A DNA stretch of 64,000 nt from positions 29,884,001-29,948,000 of the forward strand of contig OU612068.1 in assembly GCA_914767715.1 (NCBI GenBank). Direction: 5' to 3'. Of this stretch, positions 12,801-24,004 are shown piece after piece (within the stretch, counting starts at the first letter, position 1; each line of letters opens with the position of its first letter). Under the pieces are notes generated by a model. That model had not been told where the DNA came from. It saw only the letters and a list, made by a program, of their open reading frames with translations, and made no database searches. The DNA is from Membranipora membranacea. Taxonomy: Eukaryota; Bryozoa; Gymnolaemata; Cheilostomatida; Membraniporidae. A program made the translations under genes and the position numbers.

Positions 12801-15800
12801 AATCACAGCCCAGTTGGTGAGTCACAGTCAGTCATTGTGAACATCACGTATCATATATGAATCAAATCGTTCCGATCGAGCCAGCTTGTTACAGTATTGT
12901 TGTTATGTTAACTCTGATGGATTATAATGTTGATAATTTGGCCATGGTTTCTGTTTTATTGTTCATACAATATCCATACGATATATATTAAACAAATAAG
13001 ACATGATATGTTATGCTATAATGCTATAATAATACATTGTTTATTATCCACCTAACAGATACAAGAATTGACTGGCAGATGTTTAATGTTGTACCTGACG
13101 ATGAACAGCTCATAGATTTTATAGTTTCATTTGGTGAGACTTTTCCAAAGAAAGATGAGAAAGGAAACATCATTACACAGCGATATCTTTCTCCAGGTAT
13201 AATTCCGCAATCATCATAACAGCAACAAGATATAAGCAGATGTAAAGTTTGAGGATGTTTTCCTTTTATTCAAGAATTTCTGCCCACGAAATTAAACAGG
13301 TAGCATTTATTTGAAAAACAATGTAAGGCTATAATAATATTACTTAAGCCACTATATATATAAACTTAATGGGTTTGTTTGTCATTCTACAAAAAATGTG
13401 GATAAAATTGTATATTAAAACGCAAAAATTTTACTCTCAACGCGGGGCCTTAATGTGCACCATGCTGAATGTCAGGCTGTCGTCTAGATTACAATGAGAA
13501 GTGTTCGGTGACCCTGATTGACTTCTTGTGAACTTATACTAAAGTGGTGTTTTGTTTTGTTTGCAATGTAGCTTTAGGGAATTTTAAAATGATAGTAATG
13601 TTGGTGAATCATTTAGACCAACAACCTAATTCTTCAAATTGATATACCATCATCATTTTATAATTATAATGCTTACAAGCCTCCGGGGCAGAGAATTGGT
13701 CAACACGCTACATCAGGCTGATATCGATTTGGCCTGCCGCAATCTCCAATAATCATCAGCATGATAATAGCAATTTATTTAAATAATCCATCTCAGAGTG
13801 TAGTTGAGTACAAATGAAACTGGGCCTCATCGCTTGTCAACAACTAAATAAATGCCTTACATAAACAAAATTTACTTTATGATAGCCAAGGGACTTATGT
13901 CCCCTCGCGTATTAGTGGAATTATGAGGTTGAGATATGTTGCCGACATGAATGTACATACGCACTATCACAGAAACCCAAAAGTATGCTATCACAAGCTG
14001 AGAGGAAGATCTGTGGGCTCATTTATGTTTCAAAGCAAAGACTATACTATAACCAGAGCACCAGTTTCAGAAATCGCTTACAGTTAGGTGGCCAATGATT
14101 ACACCAATCACTGCAACGTATACTTTGAGATGTTTCTGTTCTTATTCATACAGAGCCGCTGACAAGTAGACCACCAACTGAGCTTATACCGAATACCCCC
14201 GACTCCACTCCAACTCCCAGCAGGCAGGGTGCTTCTATGCTTAGCCAGAGTTCTACCAGGCCTGGTACTAGAGCCACTAATATTACAGAGACGCCAGAGG
14301 ATAGCCTTATCAGTGTCATGCTGAGGGCTCACGATGGTCATGAGGCTAAGAAACCATTCACAATCCAACCTGAACAGATGGTTTGTATCTTCCTACAATT
14401 TGACCTTGTTGCTTGATTAAACCTGGTAACAGGCCACATAAGAAAAATAAGCAACAAATGTGACCCTCTGTAGATCAACCTGAATTAAATTTTTTACAGT
14501 TTTAATTCATCGGAAGGATTTACTGCCGAGACACCGTGAGCCTGAATTTAGTATCCACTATGTTGCAAGCGGTCATGAAGAATTTATTGAATGATATTTA
14601 GATGAAGACCATTTCATGGCTTTTCCATTTCATCATATCCTGTGGTCTGATCAGTGCATGGTGGAAATGTTAACAGGTGATACAAGCTAGAGACAAAGGA
14701 TTCATCAATGTCACCTTCAATCCAGAGTCAGGGAATCCCATGGGTGAAGATTGCAACTCGTTCATACTCGGCTATCTCAACATGGAACAGAAGGTGTGCA
14801 CTTTAGATTGTTATTGTTTATCTGCATATTTATATTTGCAAAATTTTTTGCCCTTTGAATATCCTTACCTGGAATAACTTAGTCAAGGTATGTAATCATT
14901 GCATTATTGAATCGCATTCTCTTTAGTACGACACCTATTATGTCCATCATCAAGGTCAGCAGCAAATCAGGCCATGTGTTTATTCAATATTCCTGCAGAA
15001 ATTTAGCTGTTGTTGTTGATACTTCTATGCGATCTCGGTCGACCACTCACTGACTATACTATTTCTTATTATCAGGATAGCGTTACAGACGGACGTGTAT
15101 CCAGGGTTATGGGATATTCCATGGAGCCAATGAGACTTAACCTTGCTGGATGTATTGAACCCGCTTTGTGAGTGTCCAGCAAAAATCACTATCCTATAAT
15201 GTATTTATCAATGGCAATACTTGACCATTAACATAGGAGCATTTTCCCCTCTGTACACAAATAATAACACTCTCTGGGCGGAAGAGGCACAGACATTGAG
15301 TAAATTATTGTGCCTTATCATATTATCCTCTCCATCATATATTTTGGATGGCCTCGTAGCATCCCTACCTTTCTAAGATCACTCAAAATATACATATTTT
15401 AGCCTGAACAATGAGTTTATGGATGACGAGGGCCTGAGATTCAGAGGTGTAGCCAGTGATCTGATGAGGGACGGTGTTTCAAACCCTAAAGCCTACTACT
15501 GCATTGAAAACGGAACTAAAGTCACAAATCTTACGGAGGCTAATCTAAGTTTCAAGGTACTACTTGATCAGCTGTAGTCTTATATGTTATTTTAATTTTC
15601 TCTCCGTCTGATGTTACTTTCCAGTTCTAATTATGACTGCGCTGTTTTACACAATATTACTAGGCTGATAATGAAGGAACAGGCCGCGAAGATGTTATTT
15701 GTTGCAACTGCAAATTAAAATCTACCTTAAAAGCTTCCTAATGGTAATAAGAGATGGAAACGTACATTATTCCAGTCTCATTATGTTATTAATGTCTTCT

Positions 15801-18800
15801 TATTACAGATCGATGTGTCTCATCCATTTATATTCACAAAAAGTATACCGGTAGTAGATGAAGACAACTGTATATCTCTGAAACCAAACGAAAGCTCTGA
15901 GGTAGGTTTATAGATAATGATTATCTCATCTAGCTTTTCTGTGTTGGTTAGGCTCTAATGGTACTTCTATCATTGATCAACTGGTTGAGGTAATGACAAT
16001 ATTGATATTTTAGTCACCTTGATTGCAGTACTGCAGAAAAGCTATTCATCTGGAAATGTGTTTGCCGGTTTAATCAACTTTAGAATTATTCTTTTTGTAT
16101 ACCAAACGAGAATGCTCACTTCTGAGCTAGTTGACATTTAGACATTTAGGTCAGAATTCTGCTAATATAAATACATAATTGTTCTCTGAAATGGTCACAA
16201 CATCATTGGAACATGATGTTTTTCCCACGCAAGTAATAATAATATTAATAATAAAACTGTTTCTTTATAGACACTTAATGAAATAAAATAAAATAAAATA
16301 AAAAATTCACTATAAAACCTTGAGATAGGGGATATAGGCCTCACAGCAAAGATGGGTTTCAGGTGGGATTTAAAGGAGGGAGTGGAAGTGAAATTGCGAA
16401 GGTAGGAGGGAAGGGAGTTACACACATCTAGTAGGTATATTACTTGATCGCCCATCCACTTTAACTAATCTACATTTAAAACAACTCGCAAGAGTTTTGG
16501 CAATGTTGAAACAAGTTGTACGTGTGCTTAGAAGTTGTGAAAGATTTGGAGTGTAGGAAGGTATGAGATGAAATAAACTTTTGATATGATTATGTGAAGG
16601 CAGGAACAGGAAGTGTGATTCCTAGAGATCGATGGCTACATGCATTTAATAAATTACTCCATATTTACGCCTCAGGGCTGTTAGTCTGGCGATATTCTCA
16701 CTATTGAGCTGGTTCACAATGTGATGGCTGGTTCACAATGTGATGGCTGGTTCACAATGTGATGGCTGGTTCACAATGTGATGGAAAGGTTAGAATTGAG
16801 CAAATACAATACAGTAAATTCTCAGAATTTACCAGAAAAGACATATTTTTCCGCCACGTAAACAGTTGATATGATGAAGCAAGGAACAGCAAGTTTAAGT
16901 TCTAGAGATTGATAAGTGCAGAATAATAATCAATAGTTGTGTCTTGGGGCTGTTCATACGGAAACACCATAAAAATATAAATCCTATTTATATGTTAATG
17001 GGAAGCATCCTTGGAAACAGCTTTCTGTTCCAAAGGAAGGTTGATACTAAGGTAGACATGGTAAGATATAGCCTGGTGTAGTCTGATACGGTTGCGTCGT
17101 TAAAATGAAAAGCGAGACTAGAGTCGGCAATGCTGTATAATGCAGGAAGTGGCGGTGGTCACAACCCTACTATGTGATTGTCATTCTGTATGTTTGTAGA
17201 TATACATAGATTTCTGTATAAGTGGAGATCAGTTATCACTGATAAACTCTCACCCTGAAGTCAGCGAGGAGGAGATCGGCAGCGCTCCTATCGTCGTAGT
17301 GAGACGACATGACGAGAGACAGATACACTTTACACAGAATCTCTCCATATTATTCAGCAGCGGTGCTGTACAGGTAAAATTAAGCTCTGTACAGGTTACT
17401 CTGTGCTCTGTGCAGGTAATGTTATGCTCTGTATAGGTCAAGAAGTTAGGCTTTGCTGTCATTTTTAGTGACATCGAAGTAAAAGTCGAAAAACGAATTA
17501 TTTGGTGTCTTTTGGTCACCTGACTGATGTATTTACACATTTTCTATGCTGTTCATAAAGTTTAAAAACGCAATCAGTGAGGGTACTGTATCTCATGCAC
17601 ACTGTGTATTAGTTGTCCCCCCTTCACATTTTCTTCCGACGACTTTTCATTTATTCATCCAGAATGTGAAAGTATTGTTCTTATTTTTCAGTTGCAAGCG
17701 TTTAATGTTTTCCGTGCGATAAGCTTCAGGTTGTCACAATTGTCATGAATATTTTCACTGTGTAGCAGGCTAATTAAAAAGGTCAGCAGAGGTGAAATGA
17801 AACAGGCCTTCAATCACTCTCTTTCCTTATGCCATCAAACGATTTTTAAATAGTTGCACTGAAAAAGAAATAAACCTATTTTGCCAGACTGATGTAAAAT
17901 CCAGTAATAAATCAATATGGAACTGTGTAACTGGCAAAAACCAATCAAACTCAATTTAATTAACGCTCGCAGCTGTTTTGTTACATTTTCTTTTCCCACA
18001 GTGAGCTGCCTGCGTATATCCCTGCAGCTCAATTAATAGCAAACCTAATAATAAAAGAAGTAAATATGCTTATTCATTAACTCTGTCCACTCTTCCCTCC
18101 TCGAGCCTCGGAAGGGTAATTATGACTGATCAATGATCACCTCAGGGAGTCTCATAGCCAGTTTCCACAGAGTATGGCCACATTTTCTATCATCTGTATT
18201 TAAATTCCATACTGATTCCCTGACGTGTAAATGCCTTCCTTTTTGCAGGAGTTACCTGTACACGCCTCCTTAGTCATCCCCTCCCTGACCTGTAATATGA
18301 CTGAGATAGACTTCGGAACTTGTCTCGTTGGTCAGAGGAAACAAAAGACATTCCTTCTCAAGAACAGAACAAGGTATAGGCAATCAAACTGTTATTGTTT
18401 TCTTGTCCACTTGACAGCCTGCAGCGTCGAGCTAAGTTTGCTAACCCCTCTTTGAGAGCAGACCTTTTAGTCGTCGAACCATCAAATAAGTTTGAAAATT
18501 ATTGTGACCACCAAAACTGATGCTGACCGATGAAGTGTGTTGTGATGAGTAACCCATAAATCCCCAACAGCTGGTTCCAAGTGATTATCAATCGATGCTC
18601 GGATTTTAAACACCATCACTATGAGGAAGATGGTTTTGCCCCAAGTTATGTGAGGTGTAGTAGAAAAGTGTCACTAAATTCTTTCAGGTTTTCCTGTCTC
18701 GGGTCTGCTCATTTATTTGTGGTTAGACCAGTGAATGTATATTATGTTTTACTGATTACAGATCAGCCAGTTACTGGACCAGTAAGAGATCGACAGCTAG

Positions 18801-19630
18801 TGGCTGGTGTGAAGATGATACATTTATAGTAGAGCCTCATTGTGGTATGCTCGAGGCGCATATCGCTCATGTAACTAATAGTGATGCCCTTGTGACCGTA
18901 AGCTTCTTAGCCAGGTTAGTTTTCACCTCTGTGATCATATAGAATACAAGGAGGCTAGGTGTTTACCTCAAATCATGTTGCCTTTAGATGGATGATGAGT
19001 CTACCATATTGAGTGAACAAGAAAACGGCCTCTGAATCTGATTTTCCTGCCATTGATTCAAATCCTACATTCTTCTCAACCTCAGCTGTTCGTTCATTCG
19101 CCAACGACAACATCTCAGATGTGTTATTGTGAGATGATCACACACAGGCGGCTAGACATGATAGATTAAGTATGATAGATTTAGTGGTTCATCGTCTTAG
19201 CTGACCCTCATTTCAACATTATCCAGGAAACATGTAAAAACGATCTGTGAGGTCATTAGCTGGCAGCGTGAGCCGATTACATAAATATCCTGTTAAAGCT
19301 CAAGCAGGCTGAGCACATTTAGACACTTTGTAGCTGCTAACTAGCGGGATTATGATGACCACCAGGCCAGACTCAACGATCTTACATCTTTAACAATAAT
19401 GAATGTGTAACAGTGTGGTGTTGTTTTGTTGGACAGAGTGAGAGTAAACATGTTTATGATTGGTTGGTTATGATTACAGAGATGAGTGTTACCACGAGGC
19501 AGAGTTTACTGTGAGCGGACGCCTCGGCGAGGAGCCATTAGTTATCACTGTCAAGGGTTACGGATCATATGATGAGAAGTATAGAGATCTTTTAGACCTC
19601 GTCATCGAACCAGAACAAGACACATGTTAA
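859..19630 (+). CDS. DLEC1: DLEC1 orthologue, 33 resolved exons, 5' end outside the window
   Basis: Exons: 859-979, 1140-1284, 1709-1803, 1953-2192, 2492-2642, 3914-4087, 4283-4416, 5187-5370, 5695-5857, 6251-6446, 6862-6985, 7268-7407, 7615-7708, 8291-8421, 8588-8737, 8925-9070, 9541-9694, 9874-9981, 10213-10340, 10586-10771, 10975-11054, 11301-11553, 12746-12816, 13059-13196, 14154-14380, 14677-14793, 15076-15167, 15403-15556, 15809-15901, 17200-17373, 18249-18373, 18762-18914, 19480-19630. All introns are GT..AG and the phases agree throughout, giving 1596 residues and TAA. Recognition rests on DLEC1-like blocks: VTFTEYQVGQVYEATLDLKN, then GQFPGAEGLVASGMSAQFKV, then RPPPVLTLPPEINVGECLVG. 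The protein is a chain of ASH/MSP-type immunoglobulin-like beta domains starting near visible residue 201, after a charged N-terminal region; the linker in exon 25 is rich in Ser/Thr/Pro. From memory, human DLEC1 has about 1755 residues, so roughly 150 are missing to the left. Family knowledge: DLEC1 is linked to motile cilia and tumour suppression. No catalytic site is expected. Exact start unknown. Confidence 0.92.
1278..1385 (+). repeat. 54-bp tandem duplication covering the exon 2 splice donor of DLEC1
   Basis: ACCCTGGGTAGGTAGCCTGG occurs at 1278 and, with at most one change in the following bases, again at 1332, a 54-bp period. A third partial start (ACACCCTGTG) lies near 1377. The copied unit contains the last bases of the exon and its GT donor, so the intron begins with a decoy donor. 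Confidence 0.85.
4603..4694. mobile_element. 74-bp palindromic MITE with 9-bp flanking direct repeats
   Basis: The segment 4612-4685 begins TAGCCTTGTTCACGCGGCCAC and ends with its near reverse complement. It is bracketed by two copies of AGTTAGTCC (4603-4611 and 4686-4694), as expected for a target-site duplication. It sits in the intron after DLEC1 exon 7. A related end (AGCCTTGTTCACGAGGCC) occurs at about 40057 in a NOS intron. An 8-9 bp duplication would suit hAT-type mobilisation, but the class is inferred. Confidence 0.75.
5383..5590 (+). repeat. Dispersed intronic repeat, copy 1
   Basis: This stretch aligns with 9105-9334 over about 210 bp. Shared blocks include TACGAGTCTCTCTGC, GGTTTGAGAACTCAA (one change) and TCCAAAC, and both copies end near CAGTGTGT or AAGTGTGT. 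It lies just after the donor of DLEC1 exon 8. No TIR or tRNA promoter was recognised, so the class is unknown. Confidence 0.75.
7752..8060. mobile_element. ~310-bp TIR element with a tRNA-like segment inside
   Basis: The left end (CACCATGTTTCCATGTGAAT, then TTTTGAGGTC) and the right end (reverse complement CACTGCGTTTCCATGTTAAT, then TTTTTAGGTC) form imperfect TIRs of ~35 bp. Near 7884-7910 the minus strand reads GAGGCCTAGGTTCAAGTCCC, a tRNA T-arm/B-box-like sequence. It lies in the intron after DLEC1 exon 13. Element class is uncertain. Confidence 0.7.
9105..9334 (+). repeat. Dispersed intronic repeat, copy 2
   Basis: This is the partner of the repeat at 5383-5590 in the same orientation, lying just after the donor of DLEC1 exon 16. 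Similarity is perhaps 70-75 percent by eye, so the copies are old. Confidence 0.75.
16708..16783 (+). repeat. 19-bp tandem repeat, four copies
   Basis: The unit GCTGGTTCACAATGTGATG repeats four times without change in the 1.3-kb intron between DLEC1 exons 29 and 30. The flanks at ~16590-16690 and ~16865-16960 also resemble each other (GGAACAG..AAG..T..CTAGAGAT), suggesting an older and larger duplication around it. The same intron has a short (AAAAT)n run near 16280. Confidence 0.9.
17365..17445 (+). repeat. Short tandem repeats of a splice-donor-like unit after DLEC1 exon 30
   Basis: The real donor (CTGTACAG|GTAAAA at 17373/17374) is followed by CTCTGTACAGGTTACTC, CTCTGTGCAGGTAATG and CTCTGTATAGGTCAAG, spaced about 20-25 bp apart. 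These look like successive copies of the exon end plus its donor. Confidence 0.75.
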
Positions 19631-22124
19631 TTTTATCTACTGTCGCCAAGCATTGAGAGAAAATAGTCTTGGAGCAGTTTTTCAGTTACTCGTGCGCAGT
19701 TCAGATCAGATGAGACATGAAAAATTGAGAGAAACTAAATATACATTACAAAGAAATTGGAGTAGAAATTTAAGTATAGGATTGTATAATTTTATACTTT
19801 CATCTTTGAGAGACAAATGCCACTTAGGCCATAGTCGGAGTCATTAGCTAGAGGTTAATGGCTGCTGGTAATGACTGCTAGATGATAGACACTCCATGGA
19901 ATATAATTAACTTCTTTTTTTAATTTCAACTTTCAATTGGTGTCACATCATTAATCAATGGTTATGTAAAATTATATGTCTTGGTCCTGAAAATCAAAGA
20001 GATTCAAATGCTGAGAATCAATTTGCCTTCTTCCAAAACCATTTTCCATTATGTTACAGATGTCATAAACTCTGACATCAAAGAGAGGATTTATCGAAGC
20101 CATAAGTGTTACACTCATGATAATTTTTAGTGGGTTCGTTGCTGGTGATGTCGTAATATCGTACAGGTTGTAACAAAATATGTATCCTGTATTGAGATGT
20201 TTTAGTGTGCAAAGATGGACAGGTGCCATTACCTTTCACCTGTCAGATTGTGCTGTTGACAGCTGTCAGTTTGACACTGTATCTTATAATGTTTTTTTGA
20301 TGTGCCAAGTATTACCATCCGTCCATGTTCAACGTACTAAATTTTATCTGGTAGAAATATTAGAAAATTGATTTACAAACGTGGTTTTGTAATCTATCTG
20401 TATAGCAAGATGTACCATCATTGGAGCATGTTTGCAAACTCTACTTACTTAATTGTAAGATCACAGAGCAAGGACATCTCTTGGCCTGCCCAATATAGAT
20501 ACAGATCAGATACATATATGTTTTTGTAGCAACATGATGCCACAAATCGATGTCTATTTCCTAGTCTCCACATGTCAGACCTAAATGTCCTGAAGTCGGG
20601 AGTTAATCTTTAATAGGCACTGGGCTGCTCAATTCTCGGGTTGTCGTGTCACAGGTTAAGATCATCCACCAAGGCCAATCTTCCAAAGAGGAATTTATTG
20701 AGAAAATACAAATTCATTCCTTATCATTTTACATAGGGTATGATTTTCAGCAATATATTAGGTTGTCTTATTGGAGTGAAACTATTTGACCACTCTTTGG
20801 TTTGTCCTGAATTCACGTGCTCAAACTCAAACTAGCACAAACTGTTTGAAAAGAAAGTAAACTGTGAAAGTGATGACGGGAATAATCAGTGGTCATGCAG
20901 ACTGCCGGTGGTAAGGTGGCACAATCTCACAGCTTGGACAGGTATTGGTTATTAGGGTGGGATCAGATTCTTCCTGTCTAAGTGCTCAGACACTGCAAAT
21001 GCGTGTTTGTAGCATTACATTATCAAACATTTATTTTACAAATTAAATTAATTAATTAATTTAAATGCCACAAACAAGCACTCACCGCCGTCTAAGGACT
21101 AAAACCAAGAGTATCCATTCTATATAACTGGCTAAAGAAAACTTCACTTACAGATTTACTACCATATTTTCAACAAAAAAAAACATTTGGACAGATTGTT
21201 TGCTGGATATGAATTGAATTTTGCAAATATCTTATCTTGTCGCATTACTACCCCAAGTAAGCAAGTAAACCTCTTACTGCAATAAGTATAAATTATCAGC
21301 ATGTTGACAAAATGAGATGCAAATAAGTTGATGCCACTTCATTTCAGCAGACTGTGCTCATGCATTATCACCATACCACTTGAACGGATATTCAGCAACT
21401 CAACGGGACAGACGCAGCAGATTTACTATGGCATGAGAAAGATGTCTGATACGGACTAATGCCCAACTGGTAATAACTGACTGGTTATAGAGGATTCAAC
21501 AACAAGCAGAGTACATGCAACACTGGCTGTTGAGATGTAATAGGATGTGTCGTCGTGCGATTCTCGTACCATGGAGTACAGATTGACAAGACCAGAAAGT
21601 GTTATACTACGACATTTAAAGGTTTTGTATTTTAACATCAAACTAATAAAAACAGATCCAATGTTACTTTTTTCAGGAAAAATAGAAGCTAATAAAGCAA
21701 ACATCTAGACATTGGTGGGTGAGGTAACATCACCTCTACGCAAAAATTCCATACCTTTCGTCTGCAGCATGACCAATACACTTATATAAGGCATTGTGCC
21801 ATTAGCAGATTTTACCGAATGTAGGCTAGATGCCAGTGTCTGTAAAACAGACGATTTTGCAATATTTGATGATACAACACCATAAGGGAAGAATATGAAG
21901 TTTCTCGAGAAGCAAGAAATAAAGTTCCGAAAGTTCAACTGCTTCTAAACAGACAGTGTAGGGGATTCAAGTTTGTCACAAATACAGAAGGTATTCATGC
22001 CCAGAGAATCTAGCTATGTACAGTTCTTAGCAAAGAGGAAACTAACATGCGTTGTACTGTAGGCTGTGCTGTTTTGAAAAATAGCAGGCTGGTCATGGCT
22101 GTTTAGTCTTAAGTAATATTATTG
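19631..22124. other. Intergenic region between DLEC1 and the GPCR
   Basis: DLEC1 (+) and the GPCR (-) converge here, so both 3' UTRs should lie within this stretch. I found no convincing exon, transposon end or tandem array. No canonical AATAAA signal stands out close to either stop codon. A short hairpin (AGGTGCCATTACCTTTCACCT) occurs at about 20220. Confidence 0.6.
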
Positions 22125-23219
22125 TTATACATTGCAGCTTGTAACAGAAGTTGTCTCTAGGCTCATACTTACGTTGAGTGATTTATAATCCCTCGTTTTA
22201 TTCGTAGAGCCATTTTTATGCGTTGAGCCATTTCGATGGCTCACAGTTGTTGTTATTTTTGGTGCTGACTTTGGCACACAATGACAAAGCTGAGATGGCA
22301 TTTTTCTGAGTTCTTCTCTGAATTTAGAGCCAGTTACACAATAAACAAAGAAAGTACACGCTGACCCAGCATACTGTAGAAGGCTGAATATAGTCCAGGC
22401 CAGCTCGGTGACAGCGTACTGTTTATCTCCGTATGTCCCCCAGTCCAGAAGAAAGACCACCGAGACGGGGAGGGTGGTGATCAAAAATATAACGTTCAGT
22501 GACATCAGCATGACAGTGATCGACCTGGCCACTGTATTACTGGAGCCAGTCTTTAGTTTACTCTTATAGAGTATGTACAGTATAACTGTGTTGCAGATTA
22601 TAATCAATGCAGCTGGTAATAGTGAAAAACTAAGCAGATCTATGTAACCCCAAATTTTAAACCAAAAGTCCTTTTTTACTGGCACGCAATGCCCTTCTTC
22701 GTTTTGTCCGACTGATAAAGCTACTGCCATATTCAAAAGTCCGACCAGGAGTAACTCAATCAGAACAACCACTAGGCCGAGCTTCCACTTACACGACGTC
22801 ATGTATTTGTGCGGAAATAACACAGACATAAGTCTGTCTACAGCGACAGTGGCCTGTAACCAGGCAAAGTATTGCAGCGAGGTGTAGGTGATTGTCATAT
22901 GTGAGCGACAAATAGCATCGGAGGTATCTCTGAAATCATTTTCCCATCCGTTGATGCCGATGAAGACAACATAACGTAGTAATCCTGTATAGAGAGAGAC
23001 GATGCCAGTGATTGACATGGTGATCAGGTATACTGTAGATGATTGCACTCGTAAGCTCTTACTAGAAGCCATCACACTGATAGATAGTAGATGTCCGACT
23101 GTTCCCATTATGATGATAATAATACCGACATATGCCCACAGGCTATCAGACACCAGAGTCTCCACATAAGTGGAAGACTCGGCGGACATCGTGCTGTTAG
23201 AGTCTTCTGTCCCGTTCAT
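22125..23219 (-). CDS. Orphan class A (rhodopsin-like) G protein-coupled receptor
   Basis: A single coding exon of 364 residues with seven hydrophobic segments. The short N-terminus has Asn-X-Ser/Thr sites (NGT, NST). TM1 is near residues 29-51, and the TM3 disulfide Cys is in DAICRSH. The TM3 end reads AVDRLMSVLFPHKY, a DRL form of the DRY motif. The second loop has the partner Cys in GHCVPV. TM6 reads FLITTLPVSVVFL, and TM7 reads ACTFFVYCVTGSKFREEL, a shape typical of invertebrate peptide-receptor-like GPCRs. The tail has CHCVP, possibly palmitoylated, and is rich in Ser/Thr/Asn. Several class A landmarks are altered: TM1 has GH where GN is usual, TM2 lacks the usual Asp, and TM7 lacks the NP of NPxxY. 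A 3' splice site (TTTCAG on the minus strand, exon from 23260 downward) lies 41 bp before the ATG, so a 5' UTR intron is likely. The ligand cannot be inferred; an amine or peptide receptor-like orphan is most likely. Confidence 0.9.
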   Translation of the reverse strand: MNGTEDSNSTMSAESSTYVETLVSDSLWAYVGIIIIIMGTVGHLLSISVMASSKSLRVQSSTVYLITMSITGIVSLYTGLLRYVVFIGINGWENDFRDTSDAICRSHMTITYTSLQYFAWLQATVAVDRLMSVLFPHKYMTSCKWKLGLVVVLIELLLVGLLNMAVALSVGQNEEGHCVPVKKDFWFKIWGYIDLLSFSLLPAALIIICNTVILYILYKSKLKTGSSNTVARSITVMLMSLNVIFLITTLPVSVVFLLDWGTYGDKQYAVTELAWTIFSLLQYAGSACTFFVYCVTGSKFREELRKMPSQLCHCVPKSAPKITTTVSHRNGSTHKNGSTNKTRDYKSLNVSMSLETTSVTSCNV

Positions 23220-24000
23220 GTTGGAGTCTTACAGTGAAGAAGCAGTTTTTTCATCTACACCTGAAACATAATATCACAGATTGTTTGTCATTAACCAATA
23301 TTGCGACTGCCTACATAATTAATTCACCCAATTGTGATTGCATTAGCTAATTATTGTAAAATCTTGAAAGAGAATATGTCTCCTTTGATGTCAGCGTCGC
23401 CGCGGACTGAGAGACAGATTTTTCCTGCCGCACTGACTGGTTAGATCAACTTGTACCCAGCTGCTGCCCCTTTCAGTCCACAGAGTGTAATGTCAGCATA
23501 TGAGGACTTCCGACCCGCCCGCATTCATGTCGTAATACCGTTAAGAAACAACCTATCACAATCACTCATACACCCTGACACTCTCCACAAAATTAACATT
23601 CCGATAAATTATCAAATCCTCATCTCAACAACGTTATTAACGACAGTTGAATTTACCTGTGGCAATTTGCAGGACATCAATGTAACTTCTTTCGAGATGC
23701 TTTTGCTTCAGTGAATTATGCAAAAACATAAACAAGTTTTATCACAACATGGTAAATCGTCTTACTAAGACAGTGAAGTCCGATGCTCTGAAAGTATCTG
23801 ACGATTCCCAGATAAATTCCAGCACCTATTATGCATTTTTCTAAACTGTTTCAGTATAATTAATTTAAATCAATATGTTTTGACGACTATATAGCCAATT
23901 GATGTCAAGTACAGTTTTGTTATAATAACTTTTAGTTAGTGAAGGTGGTCCACAGTTGTGTAATATTACAAAATAAGCGGTATGTGTCATGTGTCAAATT
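23220..24000. other. 5' flank and probable 5' UTR intron of the GPCR
   Basis: Bases 23220-23260 are probably 5' UTR, preceded on the minus strand by an acceptor. Beyond this I see only unstructured AT-rich DNA. The first noncoding exon and the promoter cannot be placed. Confidence 0.5.
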
Positions 24001-24004
24001 GTGT

